Made by a program: the position numbers and the translations under genes. DNA of 64,000 nucleotides from Corynebacterium simulans (lineage in GTDB: Bacteria; Actinomycetota; Actinomycetes; Mycobacteriales; Mycobacteriaceae): contig NZ_CP014634.1 in NCBI RefSeq assembly GCF_001586215.1, forward strand, positions 248,001-312,000, written 5' to 3'. Below, one piece after another: positions 51,645-60,986 of this stretch (positions within the stretch are counted from its first letter, which is position 1; every line of letters starts with the position of its first letter). The notes below the pieces were generated by a model, which searched no databases, was not told the DNA's origin, and was given only the letters and a program-made list of their open reading frames with translations.

Positions 51645-52124
51645 ATGAAATTTACCCATCTCAATTCCTCCGGCTCCGCCTACATGGTGGATGTGACAGA
51701 AAAGCAGCCCACCGTCCGCTCCGCTACCGCGCAAGGCGAGGTTGCATGTTCTCCTGAGGTTCTTTCTGCGCTTCGCGACGGCACGGTTCCCAAGGGCGAC
51801 GTGCTAGCGGTCGCGCGCATCGCCGGCATCTCGGCGGCCAAGAAGGTCCCGGAACTGCTTCCCCTCGCCCACACCATCGGCGTGCATGGTTGCTCGGTCG
51901 ATCTGGAAATCCGAGACGACCATGTCTTCATCGAGGCAACGGTGCGAACCGCCGATCGCACCGGTGTGGAGATGGAGGCGCTTACCGCGGTCAACGTTGC
52001 GGCGCTGTCCATCATCGATATGGTCAAAGGCGTCGACCGCTCCGCATTTATCCGCCGCTGTGGGATCACCGCAAAGTCCGGTGGCCGTTCCGGCGACTGG
52101 AGCCGCGAGCTTCCTAAAACCTAG
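51645..52124 (+). CDS. moaC: cyclic pyranopterin monophosphate synthase MoaC
   Basis: MoaC follows MoaA in making precursor Z. The 159-residue product has MVDVTEKQPTVRSATAQG, GISAAKKVPELLPLAHTI, VEMEALTAVNVAALSIIDMVKGVD, and GGRSGDW, all conserved. It is followed by mobA three bases later. Confidence 0.97.
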   Translation: MKFTHLNSSGSAYMVDVTEKQPTVRSATAQGEVACSPEVLSALRDGTVPKGDVLAVARIAGISAAKKVPELLPLAHTIGVHGCSVDLEIRDDHVFIEATVRTADRTGVEMEALTAVNVAALSIIDMVKGVDRSAFIRRCGITAKSGGRSGDWSRELPKT

Positions 52125-52127
52125 GCA

Positions 52128-52730
52128 ATGCTGAACTACAAACCGCATGAGCTAGGAATCATCATCCTGGCAGGCGGCCACGGCACCAGGATGGGCGGGC
52201 GCGATAAGGGCTCGGTGCGTGTACGGGGCGAAAGGCTTGTCGACGTCGTGCGCAGGCAGCTTCCTTATGGCGCGCCGGTCTGCGTGGTTTCCCCGTTTCC
52301 GCTGGGCCTGCCGCAGGTATGCGAAAATCCGCTTTTTGGTGGGCCTGCAGCTGGCATCGTGGCAGGCCTGAAGAACCTAGAAGCACGTAGTTTAGCGCCA
52401 CTTCGCTATATCGCAGTGTTATCTGTGGATGCGCCGGATTCGCCCCAAATGCTGCCAAAGTTGTTGGAAAAACTCGCCGCTTGCGAAGCGCAAAGCTCGA
52501 TTCCCTCGGTAGCGGCGGCTTTAAGCGGCGATTTTATCCAGCCGCTGTGCGCGCTGTGGCACTACGACGGCCTGCGCCAAGCGGTAGATTCCTTCGACTG
52601 CCTGCACAACAAGTCAGCCCGCAGGCTGTTGCACGCAGTCCCCCGCCTCATCGCGGTGCCGGGTACAGGCGCGGAAGAGGACTACGATACCTTGGCTGAA
52701 CTCGCCGAATGGGAGCGCCGCCGAGCGTAG
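52128..52730 (+). CDS. mobA: molybdenum cofactor guanylyltransferase-like MobA
   Basis: A 200-residue nucleotidyltransferase that attaches GMP (or CMP) to the cofactor. The N-terminal motif ILAGGHGTRMGGRDKG is the NTP-binding loop, with LFGGPAAGIVAGL and VLSVDAPDSP later (the usual metal-binding Asp lies in the VDAPD segment). NarG needs the bis-MGD form, so MobA and NarG belong to one pathway. Confidence 0.9.
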   Translation: MLNYKPHELGIIILAGGHGTRMGGRDKGSVRVRGERLVDVVRRQLPYGAPVCVVSPFPLGLPQVCENPLFGGPAAGIVAGLKNLEARSLAPLRYIAVLSVDAPDSPQMLPKLLEKLAACEAQSSIPSVAAALSGDFIQPLCALWHYDGLRQAVDSFDCLHNKSARRLLHAVPRLIAVPGTGAEEDYDTLAELAEWERRRA

Positions 52731-52746
52731 TAAGTAACCGCGCTTA

Positions 52747-53229
52747 TCAGTTACTCTTCGCATCCCGGAAGATATCCCCGAGCAAAGGGAGAACGACACC
52801 CAAGGTGTCAGCAACTGCGCCGCGGGAGGACGCGGAATTGATAATCAGCGAGCCACAGCCGCGGTCAGTCATGCCAATGACCCCGCGGGAAAGGCCAGTC
52901 TTGTGCGAACTCTCCAGACCTTTGAGCAGCACCTGGGTTTCCAGCCCGTGAAGGCGGGCAGCGATGAACTCTTCGGTTACTTCAGGTGTGTAGTTGGTGG
53001 GACCGACGCCAGTACCTCCAATGACCACAATGACGTCGACGCCAGCCCGTACTTGCTCGCGCAGCGCTTCGGCCACGCGGGCGTAGCCTTCCGCAACGAC
53101 ATCGTGGCTCGTCACTTCGAGCCCCTGAGCCAACAAAAGCTCCTTGGCCAAGGTTCCTGCAGAATCAGGCTTTGCGCCGCTCAAAACGCGGTCAGCGGTG
53201 ACGATTATGGCAGCGGTGGCAGGTTTCAT
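52747..53229 (-). CDS. mog: molybdopterin adenylyltransferase-type protein (MoaB/Mog)
   Basis: A 160-residue protein that adenylylates molybdopterin before MoeA. It has IIVTADRVLSGAKPDSAG, VIVVIGGTGVGPTNYTPEVTEE and HKTGLSRGVIGMTDRGCGSLIINSASSRGAV (MoCF domain). It is the only gene of the cluster read leftward. AAAGGA lies before its ATG. Whether it acts as MoaB or Mog cannot be fully resolved from the sequence. Confidence 0.9.
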   Translation of the reverse strand: MKPATAAIIVTADRVLSGAKPDSAGTLAKELLLAQGLEVTSHDVVAEGYARVAEALREQVRAGVDVIVVIGGTGVGPTNYTPEVTEEFIAARLHGLETQVLLKGLESSHKTGLSRGVIGMTDRGCGSLIINSASSRGAVADTLGVVLPLLGDIFRDAKSN

Positions 53230-53385
53230 TTGGGCGTCCTTTACCTCGGTTTAGTGGTGTGACATTTTTAACAGAATCGAGTCATAAGCAGCGGTTTCCC
53301 ACCCCTTAATGGGTTAACCAGCGAAAGGTCGGTATGTGAAATGTTTTCGCAACACTAATGTTTCCTAATTAAACTCGGATAACTC

Positions 53386-53445
53386 CGTAGAAAATGTCTC
53401 TTTTTAGGGTAATTGAAACTAAATTGGACAGAGACAGTTTCTACG
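53386..53445 (+). promoter_or_regulatory. long inverted repeat in the narK leader
   Basis: Two 16-base arms (53386-53401 and 53430-53445) are reverse complements with one mismatch, around a 28-base A+T-rich loop. They lie 16 bases before the narK ATG, in the 232-base gap between mog and narK. The arms could be a transcript hairpin or paired operator sites for the nitrate-respiration regulator. Confidence 0.8.
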
Positions 53446-53461
53446 AGAATACCGAGGAAAA

Positions 53462-54787
53462 ATGACTGCACTTGATACGTCGGGCAAGACCATCCAAGGA
53501 TGGAACCCCGAAGAAAAAGACCACTGGGATTCCAAAGTTGCGTGGCGAACCTTGTGGGTTTCCACCTTCGTGCTGATCATCGGTTTTGCAACGTGGTACC
53601 TCGTTTCCGCAATTGCACCGATGCTCAACCAGATCGGCTTCGATCTCAGCAAGAGCCAGCTGTACTGGCTAACCTCTATTGCAGGCCTCGCATGCGGCTT
53701 ATTCCGCCTGCTGTTTATGTTCCTGCCGCCTATCATCGGCACCCGCAAGCTGGTATTCGTTTCCTCCCTGCTGTTCATCATCCCGATGCTCGGCTGGTTT
53801 TTCGCCGTGCAGGACACCTCCACCCCATACTGGTGGCTTTTAACCTTGGCTTTCCTCTCCGGTATCGGCGGCGGCGTCTTTTCTGGCTTTATGCCTTCCA
53901 CCGGCTACTTTTTCCCTAAGCGCATGTCCGGCACCGCCCTCGGCCTGCAGGCTGGCTTGGGCAACTTCGGTATTTCCTTCATTCAACTGGTTGCACCGTG
54001 GCTGATGGGCTTTACCCTCCTGGGAATCGGCTTCGTGGCACCGCAGCGCACAGATGATGGCGCAATCTTCGTGCACAACCCGGCCATCTTCTTGGTTCCA
54101 TGGGCAATAGTTGGTGCTGTTCTCGCATGGATGCTGCTCAAGGACGTTCCAGTCAAGGCAAACTTCCGCCAGCAGATCGATATCTTCGGCAACAAGAACA
54201 CGTGGATCTTGACCGTTGTCTACTTGATGACCTTCGGCGCTTTCTCCGGCTTCGCGGCTCAAATGGCGCTTCTTATCAACCAGACCTTCGGCGCCGATTC
54301 CCAGTTTGCTGGCCAGTTCGATGACCTGCCGCGCGGTGCTGCCTATGCCTTCCTCGGCCCGCTGATCGGCGCGCTGGTCCGCGCGCTGTGGGGCCCGCTG
54401 TGCGATAAGTTCGGCGGCGCTATCTGGACCTTCGTCGGTTGCGTAGGCATGACGGTGTTTACTGCCCTTTCTGCGCTTTTCTTAAACCCCTCCGACCCGA
54501 GCGAGTTCAAGGGCTTTTTGACCTGCATGCTCATCATGTTCTTCTTCACCGGCCTAGCCAATGCCGGCACCTTCAAGCAGATGCCAATGATTTTGCCGAA
54601 GCGTCAGGCAGGCGGCGTCATCGGTTGGACTGGTGCCATCGGCGCATTCGGCCCGTTCGTCGTAGGCGTGTTGCTTTCCATGATGCCGGCCGCCACGTTC
54701 TTCTGGGGCTGCGTTGTGTATTTCGCAATCACCTCTGTCCTCGTGTGGATCTACTACGCTCGTCCACGCGCACCTTTCCCCGGCTAA
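53462..54787 (+). CDS. narK: nitrate/nitrite transporter NarK (MFS)
   Basis: A 441-residue carrier with 12 membrane helices that brings in nitrate and expels nitrite. Motifs include GLFRLLFMF, the nitrate-signature-like SGIGGGVFSGFMPSTGYFFPKRMSGTALGLQAGLGNFG, and the second signature ANAGTFKQMPMILPKRQAGGVIGWTGAIGAFGPFV. GAGGAAAA lies before the ATG. It is first of narKGHJI, 33 bases before narG. Confidence 0.96.
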   Translation: MTALDTSGKTIQGWNPEEKDHWDSKVAWRTLWVSTFVLIIGFATWYLVSAIAPMLNQIGFDLSKSQLYWLTSIAGLACGLFRLLFMFLPPIIGTRKLVFVSSLLFIIPMLGWFFAVQDTSTPYWWLLTLAFLSGIGGGVFSGFMPSTGYFFPKRMSGTALGLQAGLGNFGISFIQLVAPWLMGFTLLGIGFVAPQRTDDGAIFVHNPAIFLVPWAIVGAVLAWMLLKDVPVKANFRQQIDIFGNKNTWILTVVYLMTFGAFSGFAAQMALLINQTFGADSQFAGQFDDLPRGAAYAFLGPLIGALVRALWGPLCDKFGGAIWTFVGCVGMTVFTALSALFLNPSDPSEFKGFLTCMLIMFFFTGLANAGTFKQMPMILPKRQAGGVIGWTGAIGAFGPFVVGVLLSMMPAATFFWGCVVYFAITSVLVWIYYARPRAPFPG

Positions 54788-54819
54788 ACCACGCCTTTCC
54801 AAAGGAGTAACCCACCCCC

Positions 54820-57800
54820 ATGACTGAAAATAAATCCGGCCCCAGCTCCCTTTTCAAGCTCGGCGCCTATCTGCGCAAAGGCGAAGCCAGCGACTCTGGC
54901 CAACAGCTGTTTTTGAAGGGCGGCAGACAGGCAGATGTCTTCTACCGCAACCGCTGGGCCTTCGACAAAATGGTTCGCTCCACACACGGCGTCAACTGCA
55001 CGGGTTCTTGCTCGTGGAAGGTCTACGTCAAAGATGGCGTCATCACCTGGGAATCCCAGGCCGTGGACTATCCCACCACCGGCAATGACATGCCGGAATA
55101 CGAGCCGCGCGGATGCCCTCGTGGTGCTTCTTTCTCCTGGTACACCTACTCGCCTACCCGCGTGCGCTATCCCTATGCGCGCGGCGTTCTGGTGGACATG
55201 TTCCGTGAGGAAAAAGCTAAAAACGGCGGCGACTCTGTCCTCGCATGGCGTGCCATCCAGGAAGATCCTGAAAAGCGCAAGGCTTATATCTCCCAGCGTG
55301 GCAAGGGCGGCCTGATTCGTATCAGCTATGAAGAGGCGATCGACATCGCTGCTGCGGCGCACGTTTACACCATTCGCAAGTACGGTCCGGACCGCATCTT
55401 CGGCTTTACAGTTATTCCTGCCATGTCGCAGGTCTCCTATGGCGCCGGCACCCGCTTCCTGCAGAGCATCGGCGGCGTCGCTCTGTCCTTCTATGACTGG
55501 TACGCCGACCTGCCGCCGGCATCCCCCCAGACCTTCGGCGATCAGACTGACGTACCGGAATCCGGTGACTGGTACAACTCTTCCTATCTCATGATGTGGG
55601 GCTCCAACATCCCGGTAACCCGTACCCCGGATGCACACTTCATGGTGGAGTCACGCTACAAAGGGACCAAGGTCGTCGTGGTTTCGCCGGACTTCGCCGA
55701 CAACACGAAGTTCGCCGACGAGTGGGCCCGCATCGAACCCGGCTCGGATGCCGCTTTGGCCTTTGCCATGGGGCATGTCATCTTGAAGAAGTTCCACGTT
55801 GAGCGCCAAGAACCGTACTTCTTGAACTACATGCGCAAGTACACGGACTCGCCTTTCTTGGTCACCTTGGACGAGCGCGAGGACGGCACCTATACCCCAG
55901 GCAAGTTCCTCACGGCTTCCCAGGTCTCCGATGCGGAGCTGAATTCCTCGCCAAACGCCACCCACCGTGGCCTCGTCATGGAAGAAGACGGCAAGGTAGT
56001 CGATCCGGGCGGCACCGTCGCTGACCGCTGGGACAACAACTCGGCGAAGTGGAACCTCTCCCTCGACAACGCCGATCCTGTCATGTCCATCGCAGAGACC
56101 GATTCCTTCGAGACCGCCGAGGTACTCTTCCCGCGCTTCGACCTGGATGCGGACCCAGCCGACATCGGCACCGAGAAGCCTGTCGGCACGGGCATCGTGC
56201 ACCGCGGTGTGCCGGTTCGTCGCGTCGACGGCAAGCTCGTGACCACGGTCTTCGACGTCATGCTCGCACACTACGGCGTCAACCGCGAAGAACTTAACTT
56301 GCCAGGTTCCTGGCCGAAGGACTTCTACGATGCCTCCGAAGTGGGCACGCCAGCCTGGCAGGAAGGCCTCACCGGCGTGCCTGCCGATACCGCCATCCGC
56401 ATCGGCCGTGAGTTTGCGCAGAACGCGGCAGATTCCAAGGGACGCTCCCAGATCATCATGGGTGCCGGCGTCAACCACTACTTCCACGCAGATACCATCT
56501 ACCGCACCTTCTTGGCGCTGACCTCGATGTGCGGCACCCAGGGTGTCAACGGTGGCGGCTGGGCTCACTACGTGGGCCAGGAGAAGCTGCGCCCTGTCAA
56601 CGGGTGGACCCAGTGGGCCATGGCCACCGACTGGCAGCGTCCTCCGCGCCACATGATTTCGACAGGCTTCTACTACTTCGCCACCGAGCAATACCGCTAC
56701 GACAACTCCCGCGCCTCCCATCTGGGATCGCCCCTGGCCAACCACGGTGCCATCGGTGACAAGATGGTCTCCGACACCATGGCTGAGGCTATGCGTCGCG
56801 GCTGGATGCCGGCTTACCCGCAGTTCAACCGCAACAACCTATTGCTTGCGGCAGAGGCAAAGGAAAAAGGCGTCGACATCAATGACTACGTTGTAAGCCA
56901 ACTCAAAGATGGCGACCTCGAGTTCTCCTACGACAACCCTTCGGCAGAAGAAAACTGGCCGCGCATTCTTTTGAACTGGCGTACCAACCTGCTGGGCTCT
57001 TCTGCAAAGGGCACCGAGTTCTTCTTGCGTCACTTGCTCGGAATCGACTCCGATGCCACGGCCGAAGAGCTCGCTGCCGAGGATCGTCCACGCACCATCA
57101 AGTGGGTTGATGAAGCTCCTGAGGGCAAGCTCGACCTCATGATGACCACAGACTTCCGCAATACGTCGACGACCTTGGTCTCTGACATCGTGCTGCCGGC
57201 AGCTACCTGGTACGAAAAGCACGATATGTCCTCGACGGATATGCACCCATACCTGCACTCCTTCAACGCGGCCATCAACCCGCCGTGGGAGGCGCGCACC
57301 GACTTCGAGGTCTTCCGCGACCTCGCGGCTTCGCTTTCTGCCAAGTCCGCAAAGTGGCTCGGCGTGCAAACTGACATCGTCACGCAACCGAGCCACCACG
57401 ACTCCCCCGATGAGTTGGGCATGCCAAACGGCATTGTGCCCGACGTCGAAAAGCTCGGCTTGGTGCCAGGGGTTACCATGCCGAAGCTGCATGTGGTGGA
57501 GCGTGACTACACCAAGATCTATGAGAAGTGGACCCACTTGGGCCCGCTGCCGGCCAAGGCCGGGACTGCGGTGCATGGCACCAAGTTCAACGTGGAAAAG
57601 CAGGTCAAAGAGCTTGAGCTCATCTGTGGAACCTCGAAGACCTCGATGGGTGAGCTCATTGACTTGAGCAAAGACACAAAGGTCATCGACGCCATCTTGC
57701 ACCTGTCCGGTGTATCCAACGGCGAGCTGGCAAAGCAAGGCTTCGAGTATCTGTCTTCGCGCACCGGCCGTGACATGACACCGCTTGCGACCTCCGATGA

Positions 57801-58548
57801 AGACGTGCGCATCAGCTGGGATTCCATCAAGGAGCGCCCGACCGAGGTCATCACCTCGCCGGAATGGACGGCTGACAAGCGCAATAAGCGCCGCTACACG
57901 GCGTTTAGTATCAACGTCGAGTTCGACAAGCCATGGCACACGCTGACCGGCCGCATGCACTACTACATCGACCACGATTGGTTCATGGACTACGGCGAGG
58001 CGCTGCCTATCTTCCGCCCACCGCTTGATCATCTGCATATGCACGGCGAATTCGCGCCGGGCCAGACCTTGCAAAATGAGCGCGGCGAGGTCGAGGTCAC
58101 ACTGCGTTATCTCACCACCCACAACAAGTGGTCGATTCACTCGCAGTACTTCGACAACCTGCACGTGCTGTCTATTTCCCGCGGCGGCCAGGTGGTCTGG
58201 ATGTCGGACAAGGACGCCGCAAAGATCGGCGTGAAGGACAACGAGTGGGTTGAGGTCTACAACCGCAACGGCATCGTGTCCGCCCGCGCCATCGTCTCCC
58301 ACCGCATCCCGGAGGGCACGATGATCTGCAACCACGCCCAGGAACGCACCGTTGGTACCCCAATCAACGAGTTCACCGGCCGCCGCGGCGGCACGCACAA
58401 CTCGCTGACCCGTATCTCCATCAAGCCGGTCCATATTGCCGGCGGCTACGGCCAGCTGACCTATCACTTCAACTACATCGGCCCAACCGGCAACAACCGC
58501 GACGAAGTCACCCGCGTGCGCCGTCGCTCCCAGGAGGTTTCTTACTAA
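54820..58548 (+). CDS. narG: respiratory nitrate reductase subunit alpha
   Basis: NarG is the molybdenum bis-MGD subunit that reduces nitrate to nitrite on the cytoplasmic side. The 1242-residue product has THGVNCTGSCSWKVYVKDG with HisCys ligands of the FS0 cluster and CPRGASFSWYTYSPTRVRYPYARG completing it, FGFTVIPAMSQVSYGAGTRF, NSSYLMMWGSNIPVTRTPDAHF, and C-terminal THNKWSIHSQYFDNLHVL. There is no twin-Arg export signal, as usual for NarG. AAAGGAG precedes the ATG. It overlaps narH by one base. Confidence 0.98.
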   Translation: MTENKSGPSSLFKLGAYLRKGEASDSGQQLFLKGGRQADVFYRNRWAFDKMVRSTHGVNCTGSCSWKVYVKDGVITWESQAVDYPTTGNDMPEYEPRGCPRGASFSWYTYSPTRVRYPYARGVLVDMFREEKAKNGGDSVLAWRAIQEDPEKRKAYISQRGKGGLIRISYEEAIDIAAAAHVYTIRKYGPDRIFGFTVIPAMSQVSYGAGTRFLQSIGGVALSFYDWYADLPPASPQTFGDQTDVPESGDWYNSSYLMMWGSNIPVTRTPDAHFMVESRYKGTKVVVVSPDFADNTKFADEWARIEPGSDAALAFAMGHVILKKFHVERQEPYFLNYMRKYTDSPFLVTLDEREDGTYTPGKFLTASQVSDAELNSSPNATHRGLVMEEDGKVVDPGGTVADRWDNNSAKWNLSLDNADPVMSIAETDSFETAEVLFPRFDLDADPADIGTEKPVGTGIVHRGVPVRRVDGKLVTTVFDVMLAHYGVNREELNLPGSWPKDFYDASEVGTPAWQEGLTGVPADTAIRIGREFAQNAADSKGRSQIIMGAGVNHYFHADTIYRTFLALTSMCGTQGVNGGGWAHYVGQEKLRPVNGWTQWAMATDWQRPPRHMISTGFYYFATEQYRYDNSRASHLGSPLANHGAIGDKMVSDTMAEAMRRGWMPAYPQFNRNNLLLAAEAKEKGVDINDYVVSQLKDGDLEFSYDNPSAEENWPRILLNWRTNLLGSSAKGTEFFLRHLLGIDSDATAEELAAEDRPRTIKWVDEAPEGKLDLMMTTDFRNTSTTLVSDIVLPAATWYEKHDMSSTDMHPYLHSFNAAINPPWEARTDFEVFRDLAASLSAKSAKWLGVQTDIVTQPSHHDSPDELGMPNGIVPDVEKLGLVPGVTMPKLHVVERDYTKIYEKWTHLGPLPAKAGTAVHGTKFNVEKQVKELELICGTSKTSMGELIDLSKDTKVIDAILHLSGVSNGELAKQGFEYLSSRTGRDMTPLATSDEDVRISWDSIKERPTEVITSPEWTADKRNKRRYTAFSINVEFDKPWHTLTGRMHYYIDHDWFMDYGEALPIFRPPLDHLHMHGEFAPGQTLQNERGEVEVTLRYLTTHNKWSIHSQYFDNLHVLSISRGGQVVWMSDKDAAKIGVKDNEWVEVYNRNGIVSARAIVSHRIPEGTMICNHAQERTVGTPINEFTGRRGGTHNSLTRISIKPVHIAGGYGQLTYHFNYIGPTGNNRDEVTRVRRRSQEVSY

Positions 58549-60143
58549 TGAAAGTCATGGCCCAAATCTCCATGATCATGAACCTGGACAAGTGCATCGG
58601 CTGCCACACCTGTTCGGTCACGTGTAAGCAGGCATGGACCAACCGCGAAGGCACCGAGTACATCTGGTTCAATAACGTCGAAACCCGTCCCGGCGTGGGC
58701 TACCCGCGCACCTGGGAGGACCAGGAAAAGTGGAAGGGCGGCTGGGAGCTTACCGGCTCTGGCAAGCTAAAGCCCAAGGCCGGTGGACGCTTGAAGAAGC
58801 TGGCTACCCTGTTCCATAACCCGAACCTGCCGACGATCCAGGACTACTACGAGCCGTGGAGCTACCAATACGAGGATCTGATGGGTGCCAAGGCTGGTCA
58901 GAAGACCCAGCCCACCGCAAAGCCGGTCTCTCAAATCGATGGCCGCGAAATAAACAAGATTGAGTGGTCTTCCAACTGGGATGACAACCTGGGTGGTTCT
59001 ATTGAAACCATGGACCAGGACCCTACCCTGCACCAGATGAATCTGCAGGTAAAGAAGGAGATCGAGGACTCCTTCATGTTCTACCTGCCACGCATCTGCG
59101 AGCACTGCATGAACCCCACCTGCGTGTCTTCGTGCCCTTCCGGCGCGATGTACAAGCGCGCTGAAGACGGCATCGTGCTCGTGGATCAGGACCAGTGCCG
59201 CGGCTGGCGCATGTGTGTCTCGGGCTGCCCTTATAAGAAGGTTTACTTCAACCACAAGACCGGCAAGGCCGAGAAATGTACGCTCTGCTACCCGCGCCTT
59301 GAGGTAGGCCAGCCCACGGTTTGCTCTGAAACCTGCGTGGGCCGCCTGCGCTACTTGGGCGTCATCTTCTACGATGCCGATCGCGTGGCCGAGGCCGCCG
59401 CGACGCCGAATGAGCAGGACCTCTTTGAAGCGCAAAAGTCCATCATGCTGGACCCACACGACCCTGCTGTCGTAGCTGCCGCACAGAAAGAAGGCATCCC
59501 GCACTCCTGGATCGATGCCGCGCAGAACTCGCCAATCTACGACCTCATCTTCAAGTACAACGTCGCGCTTCCGCTGCACCCGGAGTACCGCACGCTGCCG
59601 ATGGTCTGGTACATCCCGCCGCTTTCGCCCATCGTGGACCAGGTAAGCGCCACCGGCAATGACGGCGAGGACCACAAGATCCTCTTCTCCGCACTGTCTA
59701 ACATGCGTATTCCGCTGGAGTACCTCGCAGGTCTTTTCACCGCAGGCGATACCGTGCCAGTGGAAAAGTCGCTGCGCCGCCTAGTCGCTATGCGCTCCTA
59801 CATGCGCGATATCAACTTGGGCAACGAGCCACAGGAGGAGATTGCACAGGCCGTCGGCATGACCGGAGAGGACATGGTGGCAATGTACCGCCTGCTTTCC
59901 ATCGCCAAGTACGACGACCGCTACGTCATCCCGACTGCCTCCCCGGAGACCCCGCGTGGCATCGCTTCGCTGGATCCTTTCGGCGACGTTGACCCGGCAC
60001 GCGCTTCCGAGGACGTCTTCCATGACTTGGGCATGGGCGCGCCGGAAGCCTGCACGCACGGCGCGGCAGCAGGTTCCGGCACGGTTTCCCTACTGTCGTG
60101 GACTGGTGACCGCCCCGATTCGATGTTCCCAAACCGGGACTAG
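58548..60143 (+). CDS. narH: respiratory nitrate reductase subunit beta
   Basis: NarH is the electron-transfer subunit with four Fe-S clusters. The 531-residue product has CIGCHTCSVTCKQAW, CEHCMNPTCVSSCPSGA, DQCRGWRMCVSGCPYKKV (a Trp replaces one Cys, giving the 3Fe-4S cluster) and CTLCYPRLEVGQPTVCSETCVGRLRYLG. It overlaps narG by one base (TAATG). Confidence 0.98.
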   Translation: MKVMAQISMIMNLDKCIGCHTCSVTCKQAWTNREGTEYIWFNNVETRPGVGYPRTWEDQEKWKGGWELTGSGKLKPKAGGRLKKLATLFHNPNLPTIQDYYEPWSYQYEDLMGAKAGQKTQPTAKPVSQIDGREINKIEWSSNWDDNLGGSIETMDQDPTLHQMNLQVKKEIEDSFMFYLPRICEHCMNPTCVSSCPSGAMYKRAEDGIVLVDQDQCRGWRMCVSGCPYKKVYFNHKTGKAEKCTLCYPRLEVGQPTVCSETCVGRLRYLGVIFYDADRVAEAAATPNEQDLFEAQKSIMLDPHDPAVVAAAQKEGIPHSWIDAAQNSPIYDLIFKYNVALPLHPEYRTLPMVWYIPPLSPIVDQVSATGNDGEDHKILFSALSNMRIPLEYLAGLFTAGDTVPVEKSLRRLVAMRSYMRDINLGNEPQEEIAQAVGMTGEDMVAMYRLLSIAKYDDRYVIPTASPETPRGIASLDPFGDVDPARASEDVFHDLGMGAPEACTHGAAAGSGTVSLLSWTGDRPDSMFPNRD

Positions 60144-60158
60144 GGGGTAAGGCTGAAG

Positions 60159-60977
60159 ATGAATATCTTTGAAAAGCTTGCCACCCGTGCGGCTCAACCT
60201 CCGCAAGATGACGCCGTGGCAGGATACGGCACCGTCAGCGGTGTGCCTGCCGGCATCGGCTCTTTGGGCGGAGCTGCCGATGTCAAGCGCACGGCACGTA
60301 CACACACCGGCCAGGTCCCCACTGACTTCGTGACACCGGTGGCGGTCGATGAGACCCAGCGGCGCATCGTCGCCATGGCAGCCAGTGTCTTGCTGCGCTA
60401 CCCGGAGGAGGATTTCCTCTCCCATTTGGACGTGGTCCAGGACCAGCTCGACCAGCTACCAATGGCGCTGGCAACGGACTTCATGGGCTTTATCGACGCC
60501 GCCCGTACCGCGGGGCTGCGCGCGCTGCAGGAGCACTACGTTGAGACCTTCGATCAGCGCCGCCGCTGCTCGCTGTTTTTGTCCTACTACGCCGTCGGCG
60601 ATACCCGGCAGCGCGGAATGGCCATCTTGTCCTTCTCCCAGCAGCTTGAGTCCTTTGGTTTCCAGCTGGCAGAAAATGAATTGCCGGACCACCTCTGCGT
60701 GGTTCTGGAAGCGCTAGGACTCGCCGAGGGCGAAGACCATGCGCGCGCCGTTGAGATGCTGGCGAGCTATCGCGAGGGCATAGAGGTGCTGCGTGCTGCG
60801 CTTTCACAACAGGATTCGCCTTATGTGCGTCTTATCGTCGCCGTGTGCAAGGCGCTGCCGAAGGTAGATGCCGAAACCGCGCAGAAATACGTCGATCTCA
60901 TTCGTACCGGCCCTCCAGCTGAAATGGTGGGCATTGCCGATCTTCCTTTCCCCACTGCCCAACCTGATCTCGTTTAA
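60159..60977 (+). CDS. narJ: nitrate reductase molybdenum cofactor assembly chaperone NarJ
   Basis: NarJ helps insert the molybdenum cofactor into NarG. The 272-residue protein has the helical NarJ/TorD pattern (RRIVAMAASVLLRYPEEDFLSHL, HYVETFDQRRRCSLFLSYYAVGDTRQRGMAIL, ENELPDHLCVVLEALG). The first about 60 residues are poorly conserved and longer than in E. coli NarJ. It lies 15 bases after narH. Confidence 0.95.
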   Translation: MNIFEKLATRAAQPPQDDAVAGYGTVSGVPAGIGSLGGAADVKRTARTHTGQVPTDFVTPVAVDETQRRIVAMAASVLLRYPEEDFLSHLDVVQDQLDQLPMALATDFMGFIDAARTAGLRALQEHYVETFDQRRRCSLFLSYYAVGDTRQRGMAILSFSQQLESFGFQLAENELPDHLCVVLEALGLAEGEDHARAVEMLASYREGIEVLRAALSQQDSPYVRLIVAVCKALPKVDAETAQKYVDLIRTGPPAEMVGIADLPFPTAQPDLV

Positions 60978-60986
60978 GGAGCACTC

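Noticed and set aside
53330..53360. GlxR-like TGTGA sequence upstream of narK
   Set aside because: Only one half-site matches TGTGA-N6-TCACA, so a GlxR site is not supported.
56839..58467. 542-codon open frame on the minus strand
   Set aside because: It is antisense to the 3' half of narG and has no family resemblance.
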